A DNA stretch of 36,784 bases, from contig NZ_KI928935.1 in the NCBI RefSeq assembly GCF_000521215.1, positions 18,602 to 55,385 of the forward strand, in the 5' to 3' direction. Source of the stretch: Labrenzia sp. DG1229 (GTDB lineage: Bacteria > Pseudomonadota > Alphaproteobacteria > Rhizobiales > Stappiaceae). The notes under the pieces were generated by a model. The model ran no database searches and had not been told where the DNA came from. It saw only the letters and a program-made list of their open reading frames with translations. The first letter of the stretch is position 1, and each line of letters starts with the position of its first letter. The position numbers and the translations under genes were made by a program. This document shows positions 1-8,183 of this stretch, in pieces.

Positions 1-186
1 GGCTGGCCGCGGACGACCCGCTTTTTTTTCGATTACCGGCTGCACTGGATTCTCGGTTCTCCGGTCGACCAGTTTGCGGTTTCCGAAGGCATAAGGGTGC
101 TCAATGTTTCCACCGGTCCGGACATCGGATCAGACCACTTGCCGCTCATCGTCGAACTTGAGCTGCCTGCCGCAAGCAATAATTGA
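1..186 (+). CDS. Endonuclease/exonuclease/phosphatase family protein, C-terminal fragment
   Basis: The reading frame is open from the first base and stops with TGA at 184–186, giving about 61 C-terminal residues. Near the end it has GSDHLPLIVEL, the terminal SDH motif of the EEP (DNase I-like) fold, where the Asp-His pair belongs to the catalytic site. The preceding FDYRLHW and PVDQFAV stretch fits the region where these enzymes often have an 'iDyif' strand. The substrate (DNA, phospholipid or nucleotide) cannot be told from the fragment. The start and most of the domain lie outside the window. The gene is separated by 62 bases from tdk, which runs the same way. Confidence 0.7.
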   Translation, partial: GWPRTTRFFFDYRLHWILGSPVDQFAVSEGIRVLNVSTGPDIGSDHLPLIVELELPAASNN

Positions 187-248
187 AACATTGGCTGTGA
201 CTTAAACCTGAAAGTGTTTGAGCCTGCGGCCCGGATTCGGAAGACTGC

Positions 249-860
249 ATGTCAACCGACACCGATTCCATGACAGTTAAAATGGCCAAGCTCTACTTCA
301 ACTACTCTTCCATGAATGCCGGCAAGACGACCGTGCTTTTGCAGGCAGCCTACAATTATGAGGAACGCGGGATGAATGCGCTCCTCCTCATCGCAGCTTT
401 TGACGACCGCGGCGGCAAGGGCAGAATAGCCTCCCGCATCGGTCTGGCAGCAGATGCCGATATCTTTACAGCCCAGGACGACGTGTTCGATCACGTGAAA
501 GCAACTCACCGGACCACGCCGGTCGACGCGGTTTTTGTCGACGAGGCCCAGTTCCTGACAGAGGGCCAGGTCTGGCAACTGGCAAATGTCGCAGACGAAT
601 TGCGTATACCTGTGATGTGCTTCGGGCTGCGTACCGATTTCCAGGGAAAACTGTTCCCCGGCAGCGCGGCATTGCTCGCTCTTGCCGACAATCTCAAGGA
701 AATCAAGACGATCTGCTGGTGCGGCCGCAAGGCCACCATGGTTGCCCGGCTCGACGGTAATGGCCGGATTCTCGAAGAGGGCGACCAGGTCGTTATCGGT
801 GGCAATGAAACCTATGTGTCACTCTGCCGGAACCACTGGAGCCGCAGGGAACTCGCGTGA
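249..860 (+). CDS. tdk: Thymidine kinase
   Basis: A cytosolic salvage enzyme that phosphorylates thymidine (and deoxyuridine) with ATP to dTMP. The 203 residues match the type II (TK1-like) family in length. The P-loop MNAGKTT is at residues 22–28, the Walker B-like VDEAQF at 97–102 contains the likely catalytic Glu99, and FGLRTDF at 125–131 is followed by the lasso region. Cys156, Cys158, Cys193 and His196 are placed to bind the structural zinc. The ATG at 249 has a GGAAG about six bases upstream. A second in-frame ATG at 282 (MAKLYF) matches the family's usual N-terminus, so the first 11 residues are less certain. No operon partner is evident. Confidence 0.95.
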   Translation: MSTDTDSMTVKMAKLYFNYSSMNAGKTTVLLQAAYNYEERGMNALLLIAAFDDRGGKGRIASRIGLAADADIFTAQDDVFDHVKATHRTTPVDAVFVDEAQFLTEGQVWQLANVADELRIPVMCFGLRTDFQGKLFPGSAALLALADNLKEIKTICWCGRKATMVARLDGNGRILEEGDQVVIGGNETYVSLCRNHWSRRELA

Positions 861-1044
861 CATCTACCGCAATTGGGCGAGTTCCGGCTGTCACCAGGTG
901 CCGCAGTGATCCCGGATCCTGAAAAGGTCCTCTCCGAAAAGTATCAGGACCGCTTGCTGCGCTAACTCGCACCGATTCGCCGACCCGTCTGTCGGCGCCG
1001 CCCACAACTGGCAAAGTGGAACGCAATCGGGTCCTTCATCAATC

Positions 1045-1093
1045 TGGCAGTCTGCCAACCGTTGTTGGCAATCGGTTAGCAGATATGCATTAT
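1045..1093 (+). promoter_or_regulatory. Predicted promoter with overlapping inverted repeats upstream of the partner-switching operon
   Basis: In the gap between tdk and the RsbW-like gene, TTGGCA at 1065–1070 and CATTAT at 1088–1093 are 17 bases apart, matching 5/6 and 4/6 of the sigma-70 boxes. The -35 box is the right arm of a perfect 7-4-7 inverted repeat (TGCCAAC at 1053–1059, GTTGGCA at 1064–1070). A second palindrome, TGGCAG-T-CTGCCA at 1045–1057, shares its left arm. A regulator bound here would cover the -35 region. The rest of 861–1142 shows no gene. Promoter and operator are inferred from sequence alone. Confidence 0.4.
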
Positions 1094-1142
1094 GTTGATA
1101 ATACAGCTGAAGATAAACGATCAAACCTAGTCGGCAGCCGCA

Positions 1143-1574
1143 TTGGAAAGCGAACGAGTATTCGAAATTAGTGTGAGAAACGATCTGTCGGAGATGGGAA
1201 CCGTGAGCACCACTCTCGACGATATCGGCACACGATTCACGCTTCCCTGCAAGGCGGTAATGCAAGTCCAGATCGCCCTGGACGAGGCTTTGAGCAACAT
1301 TGTCAAATATGCATGGCCGGAGGGGGGGGAGCACGAAGCTCTGGTCAAAATTGCCGTCTTGCCCGATCAACTTAAAATTCAGATCATTGATGATGGGCAA
1401 CCATTTGATATCAGCCAGATCAGAACCGTGCTTCCTGCGCCGGGAGACAGCAGAAAGAAGTATGGCGGGCGTGGGATAATCATGCTCAAGAAACTGGTCG
1501 ACAACATTGAATATGACCGTAAGAACGGCCGGAATTATTTGACACTTTCAAAAACAACCAGTCCACTTCAATAA
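1143..1574 (+). CDS. RsbW-like anti-sigma factor / serine kinase (HATPase)
   Basis: A small cytosolic GHKL ATPase of the RsbW/SpoIIAB type, 143 residues, the usual length. The N box DEALSNIVKYA (47–57, Asn52 for Mg-ATP), the G1 box IDDGQPFD (82–89) and the G2 box YGGRGI (107–112) are all present, so it should bind ATP. In known systems such a protein either holds a sigma factor or other target, or phosphorylates its STAS partner. TTG at 1143 is the only plausible early start, because a stop lies in frame at 1128–1130 and the next ATG would cut into the first strand. The stop is followed at once by the STAS gene. No sigma factor gene is nearby, so the target of the switch is unknown. Confidence 0.85.
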   Translation: MESERVFEISVRNDLSEMGTVSTTLDDIGTRFTLPCKAVMQVQIALDEALSNIVKYAWPEGGEHEALVKIAVLPDQLKIQIIDDGQPFDISQIRTVLPAPGDSRKKYGGRGIIMLKKLVDNIEYDRKNGRNYLTLSKTTSPLQ

Positions 1575-1597
1575 GATTGGCCCAAGGTGCGGATGAC

Positions 1598-1966
1598 ATG
1601 GATATTGCGGACAATTTAAAAGTTAATCTCGTAGTTCAGGAAAATACTTGCATTGCATCGATCGAAGGCCGAATCGATAGCAGCAACGCAACGAAACTTA
1701 CGGAATATCTCACCCAGGTCATTACCGAACACGGTCCGACCATGATCCTCGATCTGAAAGACCTGTCCTATCTGACCAGCGCCGGCTTCCGCGCAATGTT
1801 GATCACGACCGACGAGGCAGAAGAAAAAGGCGGTGCTCTAACGCTTTGCAATGTCAGCCCCGACATGAAGGAACTGTTCGAAATGGGGGGCATGATTGAT
1901 GTATTCGTTATTCATGAAAACATTGATGCCGCGGTATCATCCCGGCAACATAATGCTTCCATGTAA
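1598..1966 (+). CDS. RsbV-like STAS-domain anti-anti-sigma factor
   Basis: A single STAS domain of 122 residues. It carries the family's central motif LTSAGFRAM, in which Ser61 (preceded by Thr60) sits at the position phosphorylated in SpoIIAA/RsbV. The fold elements IASIEGRIDSSN and ALTLCNVSP are also typical. In partner switching the unphosphorylated form captures the RsbW-like kinase; the kinase inactivates it by phosphorylation and a PP2C phosphatase reverses this. All three players are in this operon. ATG at 1598 is preferred, with AAGG about ten bases upstream; a TTG at 1577 in the same frame would add seven residues. The gene starts 23 bases after the RsbW-like gene ends. Confidence 0.85.
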   Translation: MDIADNLKVNLVVQENTCIASIEGRIDSSNATKLTEYLTQVITEHGPTMILDLKDLSYLTSAGFRAMLITTDEAEEKGGALTLCNVSPDMKELFEMGGMIDVFVIHENIDAAVSSRQHNASM

Positions 1967-2034
1967 GCAGAAGAAGAAGAAGCATATAGATAAATAAAAG
2001 AGAAGATTTGACACCAATTCCACGGGAGGGGAAA

Positions 2035-2958
2035 ATGCTTGTCAATAAATTAATAGTAATATCTTCAATTTTAGCCATGAAGATCGTTGCATTTATTTCA
2101 CTGATAGCACTTGCCACCTCTACTTACGCGCGCCCGCTCGACGAGATATTGGAATCTGGTGAAATAAGATTTTGCGTAGTTGTTTGGGGACCTATGGTCG
2201 GCAAAGTAAATCCTTCCGATTGCCTTGGAAACGAGTGTACTTTTGAAGGTCCCGTCAAGAACCTTTCGCTCGCCTTCGCAGAGTTTCTCGATCCGCAGCT
2301 CGAACCGTCCTTTCGTGTGCTGAAATGGGACCAGCAGTTTCACAATGAGGATGGTGTCACACTTCGCGACGAGAGCTATACCCCTGCCCTCATGTCTTCA
2401 GGAACGTGTGATCTGTACACGTCCTTCATGGCTGAGCGCGCCTGGCGGCAAAAGAAACTTGCAATGCCCGCAGTCTGGCCAGGACGATACGTTATCGTTA
2501 TTCACAAGGACAGGGCGGAAGAGTTCGGAGACTTGAGTTCATTGGCCGGAAAAGTCGGTGCGGTCATCGAAAACTCAACCCAGCACACCGCACTGGATCA
2601 GATGAACTCCACTGATTTTTCCGGCAACCCGACACAATACAGCTTCATTCAGAACTACGGTGAAGGCATTGATGCGGTCGAGGTCGGCGAAGTGGACTAT
2701 ACCGTGATAGGAGCCGACTCCGCGCTTTGGTACGGCCGAAACGAGGCGAAAAATTCTGTTGCTGTCTTTCCGATCGGCCCGGAAAGGATGAACAACTGGG
2801 CACTTCACAAGGACTACACCGAACTGCTTGGAAAAGTGACCGAATTCATCGAAATCCAGCAGGTCTCCAAGGGGTCTGCACTGGATCAGTTGTTCAAGGA
2901 TTATACCGGACTATCCTATGCCAAGTATCTTCGATTGATCAGTCATGGGATCAGGTAA
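2035..2958 (+). CDS. Periplasmic solute-binding protein (SBP family 3-like), first of a tandem pair
   Basis: 307 residues from the ATG at 2035, which has a GGGAGGGG ribosome site just upstream; an in-frame TTG at 2008 is less likely. The N-terminus has a long hydrophobic signal peptide ending near TYA (about residue 32). The mature part begins RPLDEILESGEIRFCV, the opening of type II binding proteins of the amino-acid (SBP_bac_3) kind. It contains SGTCDLY and a C-terminal IGADSALWY-type lobe. There is no permease or ATPase nearby; it sits between the STAS gene and a SpoIIE phosphatase with a periplasmic domain, so a ligand-sensing role is more likely than transport. Four cysteines are placed like those of the next gene. 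The ligand is unknown. Confidence 0.8.
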   Translation: MLVNKLIVISSILAMKIVAFISLIALATSTYARPLDEILESGEIRFCVVVWGPMVGKVNPSDCLGNECTFEGPVKNLSLAFAEFLDPQLEPSFRVLKWDQQFHNEDGVTLRDESYTPALMSSGTCDLYTSFMAERAWRQKKLAMPAVWPGRYVIVIHKDRAEEFGDLSSLAGKVGAVIENSTQHTALDQMNSTDFSGNPTQYSFIQNYGEGIDAVEVGEVDYTVIGADSALWYGRNEAKNSVAVFPIGPERMNNWALHKDYTELLGKVTEFIEIQQVSKGSALDQLFKDYTGLSYAKYLRLISHGIR

Positions 2959-2988
2959 CCCGAATTTCTGAAACGGGGGAGACAAACA

Positions 2989-3906
2989 GTGTTCGCACGC
3001 GTTCGATATAGTCTCCAGACAGGCGTCGTCCTGGCGTTGATCCTGGTGGCGTCAACGTCCGATACCCTGCATGCCCGCCCATTGAACGACATCATTGAGA
3101 GTGGCGAAATCAGGTTTTGCGTCGCGCCAATTCATCCGTCGATCGCTTCCGCCGAACCTCCAGTCTGCAGGAGTGATTGCAAGTTGAGCGGTCCGGTTGT
3201 CGAAGAAGCCAGGGCGTTCGCGGCCTCACTGGGCGAAAACATGAAGGTCAAGTTCGTCACCATTGGCTGGGACGAACAGTTTCATGACCAAAGAGGCATT
3301 ACAGACCGGGCATCCGATGCAACACCCCGGCTTTTGGAAAACGGTACATGTGACATCTATCCCAGTCATCTCACGATCACGGACTGGCGATTGCGCATGA
3401 TGGATATCGTTCCGCTTTTTAACAGCAGGATGATGGTGATCGTCGACAAGGGGCGACAGGAAGACTTCAAGATGCCCGCAGACCTGGCTGGAAAATCCAC
3501 TGCGGCAGAAAAAGACACCTCGTTTCACAGCTGGATACAGGCTCAAAACGAGGGAAAATTCTCTGACAACCCGATCCTGGTTGAGCTCCTCAGTTCCGAA
3601 GAGGTCTTTCAATCCCTTGATGACAACAAGATCGATTTTGTGCTCACGGACGCAAATGCTGCAATCTGGTCCATCCGCCACACACTGAACAATGCTGCGG
3701 TCGCCTTCCCGGTAGGTGAAGACGAGCAGATAGGTTGGGGCGTCAGCAAATCGGACAAGGCACTTCAGAAGAAGATCGAGACCTATTTTGCCGAGCAGAA
3801 GTCAAGCAACACCTCGACCTACAACAGAATTTGGGAAGACCATTTCGGCGTCTCGCTGACCCGATTTGAAAATCTCCTCAATTCACTGAGTCAATTGCCG
3901 AGATGA
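2989..3906 (+). CDS. Periplasmic solute-binding protein (SBP family 3-like), second of a tandem pair
   Basis: 305 residues from a GTG at 2989 with GGGGGAG about ten bases upstream. A signal peptide covers roughly residues 1–29 (cleavage near LHA). The mature protein begins RPLNDIIESGEIRFCV, almost the same as the preceding gene. The two share WD-x-QFH, GTCD followed by Y, a late AVFPIG/AVAFPVG motif and a C-terminal W/L-x-D-x-G helix region, so they are diverged tandem duplicates. The stop overlaps the start of the phosphatase gene by four bases (ATGA), which points to translational coupling. As with its twin, no transport genes accompany it. I infer that it presents a ligand to the phosphatase's periplasmic domain. 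Confidence 0.8.
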   Translation: MFARVRYSLQTGVVLALILVASTSDTLHARPLNDIIESGEIRFCVAPIHPSIASAEPPVCRSDCKLSGPVVEEARAFAASLGENMKVKFVTIGWDEQFHDQRGITDRASDATPRLLENGTCDIYPSHLTITDWRLRMMDIVPLFNSRMMVIVDKGRQEDFKMPADLAGKSTAAEKDTSFHSWIQAQNEGKFSDNPILVELLSSEEVFQSLDDNKIDFVLTDANAAIWSIRHTLNNAAVAFPVGEDEQIGWGVSKSDKALQKKIETYFAEQKSSNTSTYNRIWEDHFGVSLTRFENLLNSLSQLPR

Positions 3907-6014
3907 CGACCACGAGCTCACAGGAACAGATCGATCTGAACCGGCGAAGTTCCGGCCTGAAAACCGGGGGTCTGGTCAACCGCTCAATCAGAACCAAGCT
4001 GATTGGCGGTACGGTTGTCATCGTTCTGATCATTGTAAGCCTGCTCACTTTCGTTCTCGCCAGAAGCGCGGCAGACCTGCTGGAAAAGGAATCCAGCAAT
4101 CAGCTATCGCAACTTCTGGATCAGAGCACGCTCATTCTTTCAAGCTTTCTGGAGACAAACGAGGCCAATCTCGTGCTCTGGTCGACTGAGCCCCTGGTTC
4201 ACTCGGTTGCCAACGATCCGGCTCTGGCCGCAATTTTCGCGCTTGGATTGAACGACTATTTCGAGACCCATGTTTCGAACAAACCCTGGATTCGCAATGT
4301 CGTGCTCGTCAAGGACGGGACTGTCGTATTTGCACAGCACACCAGCGACGATCTTTCGACAGATACGGCGACGCCCGCCTCTGCAAACCTGTCACAATTG
4401 CTCGCCGCTCCCGCGGAAGGCCTGTCGGTCGTCAGACTGGCAAGCAATGACGGCGCCGAAGATCGGGCAATTGTAATGAAACGGCCACTTCTGGATGAAG
4501 CCGGCCCGAAAGAAAACGCCCACATCGTTCTTTTGCTCGATCTCGACACGGTTCAGGAAGACCTTTTCGGTCAGATCAAGGCCGGCACCAATGGCTTTCT
4601 CACGCTGGCGGTCGAAGAGAGGTCGTCCACAGGCCGGTCGCTCTGGGTTCCACCGAATCGAAATATCGAGGGGCCGGAAAGCATCGAATTTATGCAAGCG
4701 CAAAAATTCCAGGGGTTTCCCGCGCGCTCTGGCGAAGAATATGAGTCTATCGTCGTCGACCATCGCGCACTTGCCGATACGCCCCTGATGATGATCGGAG
4801 TCGCCGCAACGCGCGACGTGTTTGAGCCCGTTACAAAGCTCGTGCTTATTTCGGTGATTTGCGGTGTTGTCGCAATCTTCGCTGGCGGCGTGAGCCTGTT
4901 CTTCTTTTCCGGACGGCTAACTGCACCGATACGTGAATTGACCGCCAGGGCTCATAAGTTCGCATCCAGTCGCCTGGATCCTGCGGTCTCGTCCCCGGCG
5001 CTGGAGTCCGGCCAACCGACACCTTCAGAAGCGTTCGACACCAACGGTCACACCGATTTCGAGGAAATCGACAGCCAGGATGAGGTCGGCGAACTTTCCT
5101 CCGTCTTCCGCCTTCTCGACCAAAGAACGCAGGAACTGGAACACGCCAACAGCCTGCTTGGAAAACGAAATCAGGAAATCGACCAGGCAATGCTGGCACT
5201 CCAGTCCACGCAGGACGAGCTTGTGACCAACCTGAGTCGTCTGGAGCGTGAGCTCGCCACTGCCCGAGAGCTTCAGTTGAGCATGGTTCCAAGCGTGTTC
5301 CCTCCTCTTTCGTCAACTCAGCCGGTGGACATCTATGCGATCATGGAACCGGCTCGAGAGGTCGGAGGCGATCTTTATGATTTCTTCTACGCAGATGACG
5401 ACACAATCTGCTTTGTTGTCGGAGATGTGTCCGACAAAGGCACATCGGCTGCACTCTTCATGGCAAGAACACGCAGCCTCATCAGATACGCGGTCAACCA
5501 ATGGCGTGAGACCACCGGTCAGGTTCCCGATGCATTGAACATCATGGCCTCGGTCAACAAGGAACTGTGCCAAAACAACAAGGCTCGAATGTTTGTGACC
5601 TTGTTTCTCGGCTTCCTTGACGTGAAGACCGGAGTTTTGAAGTGTTCAAACGCCGGCCACATCACCCCTTACCTCATCAGCAAGGGTGGGGTAATCGATC
5701 CGGTATCGGACCGGCGCCCGGGCATTCCACTGGGCGTCGAACGCAACAGTGCCTATCGCGACGTCACCCGGCCGCTCAAGGAAGGCGACATGGTTTTCCT
5801 GTATTCAGACGGCATCCCGGAAGCCATGAACGCCGAAGGTGTCTTTTTCTCGCAGGAAAAACTCCGCGCGCATCTCAGGGAAGCCCATGCGGACTCGCCC
5901 AGGGAGATCATCACTTCCCTTCGTGAGAACGTGTCTGAATTCGTCGGCGCAACAGACCAGTATGACGATGTGACACTGTTCGCCTTGAGATGGCATCCCG
6001 AACAGCTCAACTAG
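3903..6014 (+). CDS. Membrane-bound SpoIIE/RsbU-type PP2C phosphatase with periplasmic sensor and HAMP domain
   Basis: 703 residues. TM1 is at about 32–53, a periplasmic region at 54–310 (Cache-like by size and layout, not proven), and TM2 at about 311–336. Next come a HAMP-like segment containing a polar insertion (about 355–390) and a coiled coil (about 405–460, ending in RELQLSMVPSVFPP). The PP2C/SpoIIE domain covers 475–697. Metal-site aspartates are visible in GGDLYD (490), GDVSDKG (508), YSDGIPE (636) and QYDDVTL (689), so it should be active. Its expected substrate is the phosphorylated STAS protein of the same operon. Four-base overlap with the second binding-protein gene implies tight co-expression. 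It ends 21 bases before a convergent gene. Confidence 0.92.
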   Translation: MTTTSSQEQIDLNRRSSGLKTGGLVNRSIRTKLIGGTVVIVLIIVSLLTFVLARSAADLLEKESSNQLSQLLDQSTLILSSFLETNEANLVLWSTEPLVHSVANDPALAAIFALGLNDYFETHVSNKPWIRNVVLVKDGTVVFAQHTSDDLSTDTATPASANLSQLLAAPAEGLSVVRLASNDGAEDRAIVMKRPLLDEAGPKENAHIVLLLDLDTVQEDLFGQIKAGTNGFLTLAVEERSSTGRSLWVPPNRNIEGPESIEFMQAQKFQGFPARSGEEYESIVVDHRALADTPLMMIGVAATRDVFEPVTKLVLISVICGVVAIFAGGVSLFFFSGRLTAPIRELTARAHKFASSRLDPAVSSPALESGQPTPSEAFDTNGHTDFEEIDSQDEVGELSSVFRLLDQRTQELEHANSLLGKRNQEIDQAMLALQSTQDELVTNLSRLERELATARELQLSMVPSVFPPLSSTQPVDIYAIMEPAREVGGDLYDFFYADDDTICFVVGDVSDKGTSAALFMARTRSLIRYAVNQWRETTGQVPDALNIMASVNKELCQNNKARMFVTLFLGFLDVKTGVLKCSNAGHITPYLISKGGVIDPVSDRRPGIPLGVERNSAYRDVTRPLKEGDMVFLYSDGIPEAMNAEGVFFSQEKLRAHLREAHADSPREIITSLRENVSEFVGATDQYDDVTLFALRWHPEQLN

Positions 6015-6035
6015 AGCCTTTTGAACGATGGAGCA

Positions 6036-7673
6036 TCAGCCAACCTCACGGTCCTTGTTGTCTTCTTGTGTAAATTCACTCAGAAGCATGAAAAACCGCT
6101 GGCACAGGTTGGTTACCTTGAGAAGGTTCAATTTGGATTCCGCATTCAGATGATCATCGGCTGTCAAATAAGCGCTTCGAATGCGCTGCATGGAATCACC
6201 CCGGTCACCCGCAATCTTTCCCAGCCGTTTTTGATCCGATGGACGACCATCAACAACGGCCCCTTCGAGCGTTAGCACGACCGTGTCAAGCGCTTCGATA
6301 ACATTCTGGTTGAACCGGTTCATGGATCCGAGCCCCGGGCCGGAACGGATCGCCTGGGCAAGCTGATGAAGCGTGTCTTCCACGCCCAGCAGAAGTCTTT
6401 GCCGGTTCAGCGCCGCATTCAACCGGTCATACAATTCGTGATCATGATCGGTTTCGCCGAACTCATCCAGAAATCCGTCTATTTCTTTCGCCAGAGCCTG
6501 AAACGAATTATGGAGTGCCGTCAGTTCCGAACCGCCATTCTTGTCGTCATCCCTGAGATGTTCGAAGTATTTGGTAAAAAACTTGACCAACCGATTTTGT
6601 TCCAGGTCGACCAGGTCCAATGCGGTCTCCGGGTCAACAAGTGCCTGGTCGTGAATGTAATGAAGCCGGGAATTGTCTTCAGATGCAGTCGCCGGAAAAA
6701 GCCATTCCCCAAAACGGCTGAGTGGAGAATTCAGTGCGAAGACGATCACTGCGCCGGTCAGGTTGAACAGCAGATAAACATAGGCCATTTGCTGTTCCAG
6801 GCCGCCAGGAAACAGGCCGATGATACCCTTCACCAGAAAGAGATCGGTGCTTCTTTCAATGTAAAACAATGGAACAAGCACAAGACAGGGAATGATGTTG
6901 AACAGGACTTGAAACATGGCGATTTGCATGGGTCTGCCGCGCAGGTTCCATGACAGTGCCAACGTGTTGATCGAGCTGCCGAAATTGGATCCGTATATTG
7001 CCATGATCGTTTGTTCGACACTGAAGACACCTGCCCCCGCAAGGGCAATTGCCAGAATACTGATCGCGGTGGAGGTCTGCGCCAGAAACGTCAACCCGGC
7101 CGCAGCCACAAACACCAGCAAAAAGGAGTCCTTGACGCGCTCCAGAACCTGGGCGGCCCAGGGTTGCTGGACCAGCGGCACGGCGCTTTCCTGCAGCGTC
7201 GCAATGCCAAGAAACAGAATTCCGAGGCCGAAAAGCGCCGCGATCAGAGGTTGCCAGCGCGACAGCCGTTCGTTTGCGATCGCAAAACCGGTTGCCCCTA
7301 TCACGAAGAGCATCACCAGCTTCATGTTGAGCGTCGCCAGCAGCACCAGCACCGATGCCCCCACATTCGCTCCCGCGATAATCGGCAGGGTCGATCTTAT
7401 TGTCAGAAGTCCTGCAGTGAGCATCCCGACAAGAACAAAGACAAGAACCGACATGCTTTGTGCAATGCCACCGGCAAGAGCACCCCAGCTGAAGGCAATC
7501 AGGGGATGGCGGGTCCACCCAACAATGGCGCGCCTCAATCTGCGCCCGGCGAAACGTTTGAGATTTTCAGTCAGCAGCCAGACGCCAGCGAAAAACAGGC
7601 CAAGTCCGCCGACTATGCCGCTCAACAAAACAAACAAACTTATTGTCGCCTCCCTGGGACGAAATCGAGCCAC
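6036..7673 (-). CDS. Na/Pi-cotransporter family protein with PhoU-like C-terminal domain
   Basis: An inner-membrane protein of 545 residues. About ten hydrophobic segments fill residues 10–330, arranged as the two inverted repeats of the NptA/YjbB family. A soluble helical PhoU-like region occupies about 350–545. The QSSS signatures of Na-phosphate cotransporters are degenerate: GGIAQSMSVLVF in the first repeat and LAQTSTAISIL in the second, the latter followed by YGSNFGSS. Phosphate transport is therefore likely but not assured. The GTG at 7673 gives the longest frame. AGGGAGG lies inside it, ten bases before an in-frame TTG at 7637, which may be the true start. The gene converges on the phosphatase gene. 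Confidence 0.85.
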   Translation of the reverse strand: MARFRPREATISLFVLLSGIVGGLGLFFAGVWLLTENLKRFAGRRLRRAIVGWTRHPLIAFSWGALAGGIAQSMSVLVFVLVGMLTAGLLTIRSTLPIIAGANVGASVLVLLATLNMKLVMLFVIGATGFAIANERLSRWQPLIAALFGLGILFLGIATLQESAVPLVQQPWAAQVLERVKDSFLLVFVAAAGLTFLAQTSTAISILAIALAGAGVFSVEQTIMAIYGSNFGSSINTLALSWNLRGRPMQIAMFQVLFNIIPCLVLVPLFYIERSTDLFLVKGIIGLFPGGLEQQMAYVYLLFNLTGAVIVFALNSPLSRFGEWLFPATASEDNSRLHYIHDQALVDPETALDLVDLEQNRLVKFFTKYFEHLRDDDKNGGSELTALHNSFQALAKEIDGFLDEFGETDHDHELYDRLNAALNRQRLLLGVEDTLHQLAQAIRSGPGLGSMNRFNQNVIEALDTVVLTLEGAVVDGRPSDQKRLGKIAGDRGDSMQRIRSAYLTADDHLNAESKLNLLKVTNLCQRFFMLLSEFTQEDNKDREVG

Positions 7674-8183
7674 ATTCTTGTCTGGAGCGAACGTTTTTTG
7701 TTCGATGCCGACCCGATGAGAACGGATACTAGAAGGAAACTTCGCTCGATGAAAGCGGTTTCACGGGTTGGAGAACCTGCGGGAAGCCCAGCCTTGTCGA
7801 TCACTCGAAACCCATCAATGAATACTTGCTTCGGCGCACGCAGTTCGGCATCGAGCCTTTTCGTAACTTGGCATTCGCAACGTCATGGCTTCAATCTCAA
7901 TTCGGTCGGGAAGTGCGGCGCCGCGCCCTCTGACAGGGTCATGAAAGCGTCGTCTCTGTCATGATTTGATCCCACTTGGGGGACGCCCGGCCAAATCACA
8001 CGCCTCCATTTGACCTTCGAATTTGCCTCCGACCACTGGGGACCGAAAAGCGCCTTGATGCCCACTTCTTCGCCCCCTACAAAGAGAAGAACCGGCACGT
8101 GCCTTGCTGATGCGGAGGTGTTCGGCTGCCAGGTGGCGAACTTGCTCGGCGCCAAACAATTATAACTTTCAAGGGAGTAAACT
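7674..8183. other. 510-base intergenic region without a recognisable gene
   Basis: This gap lies between the divergent Na/Pi-type gene and the TAXI binding-protein gene, so it should hold promoters for both. Open frames on either strand give no protein I recognise and no good ribosome sites. I found no convincing sigma-70 pair, strong hairpin or tRNA. It is unusually long for this otherwise compact window, so a small RNA or a decayed gene cannot be excluded. Confidence 0.4.

Noticed and set aside
1969..1981. GAAGAAGAAGAAG repeat after the STAS gene
   Set aside because: Four copies of a triplet in a short spacer; too little to infer phase variation or a binding site.
7011..7964. Long open frame of 317 codons on the plus strand
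   Set aside because: It lies mainly opposite the Na/Pi-type gene, is rich in Gln/Arg/Lys with no family motifs, and has no ribosome site; it is an antisense shadow.
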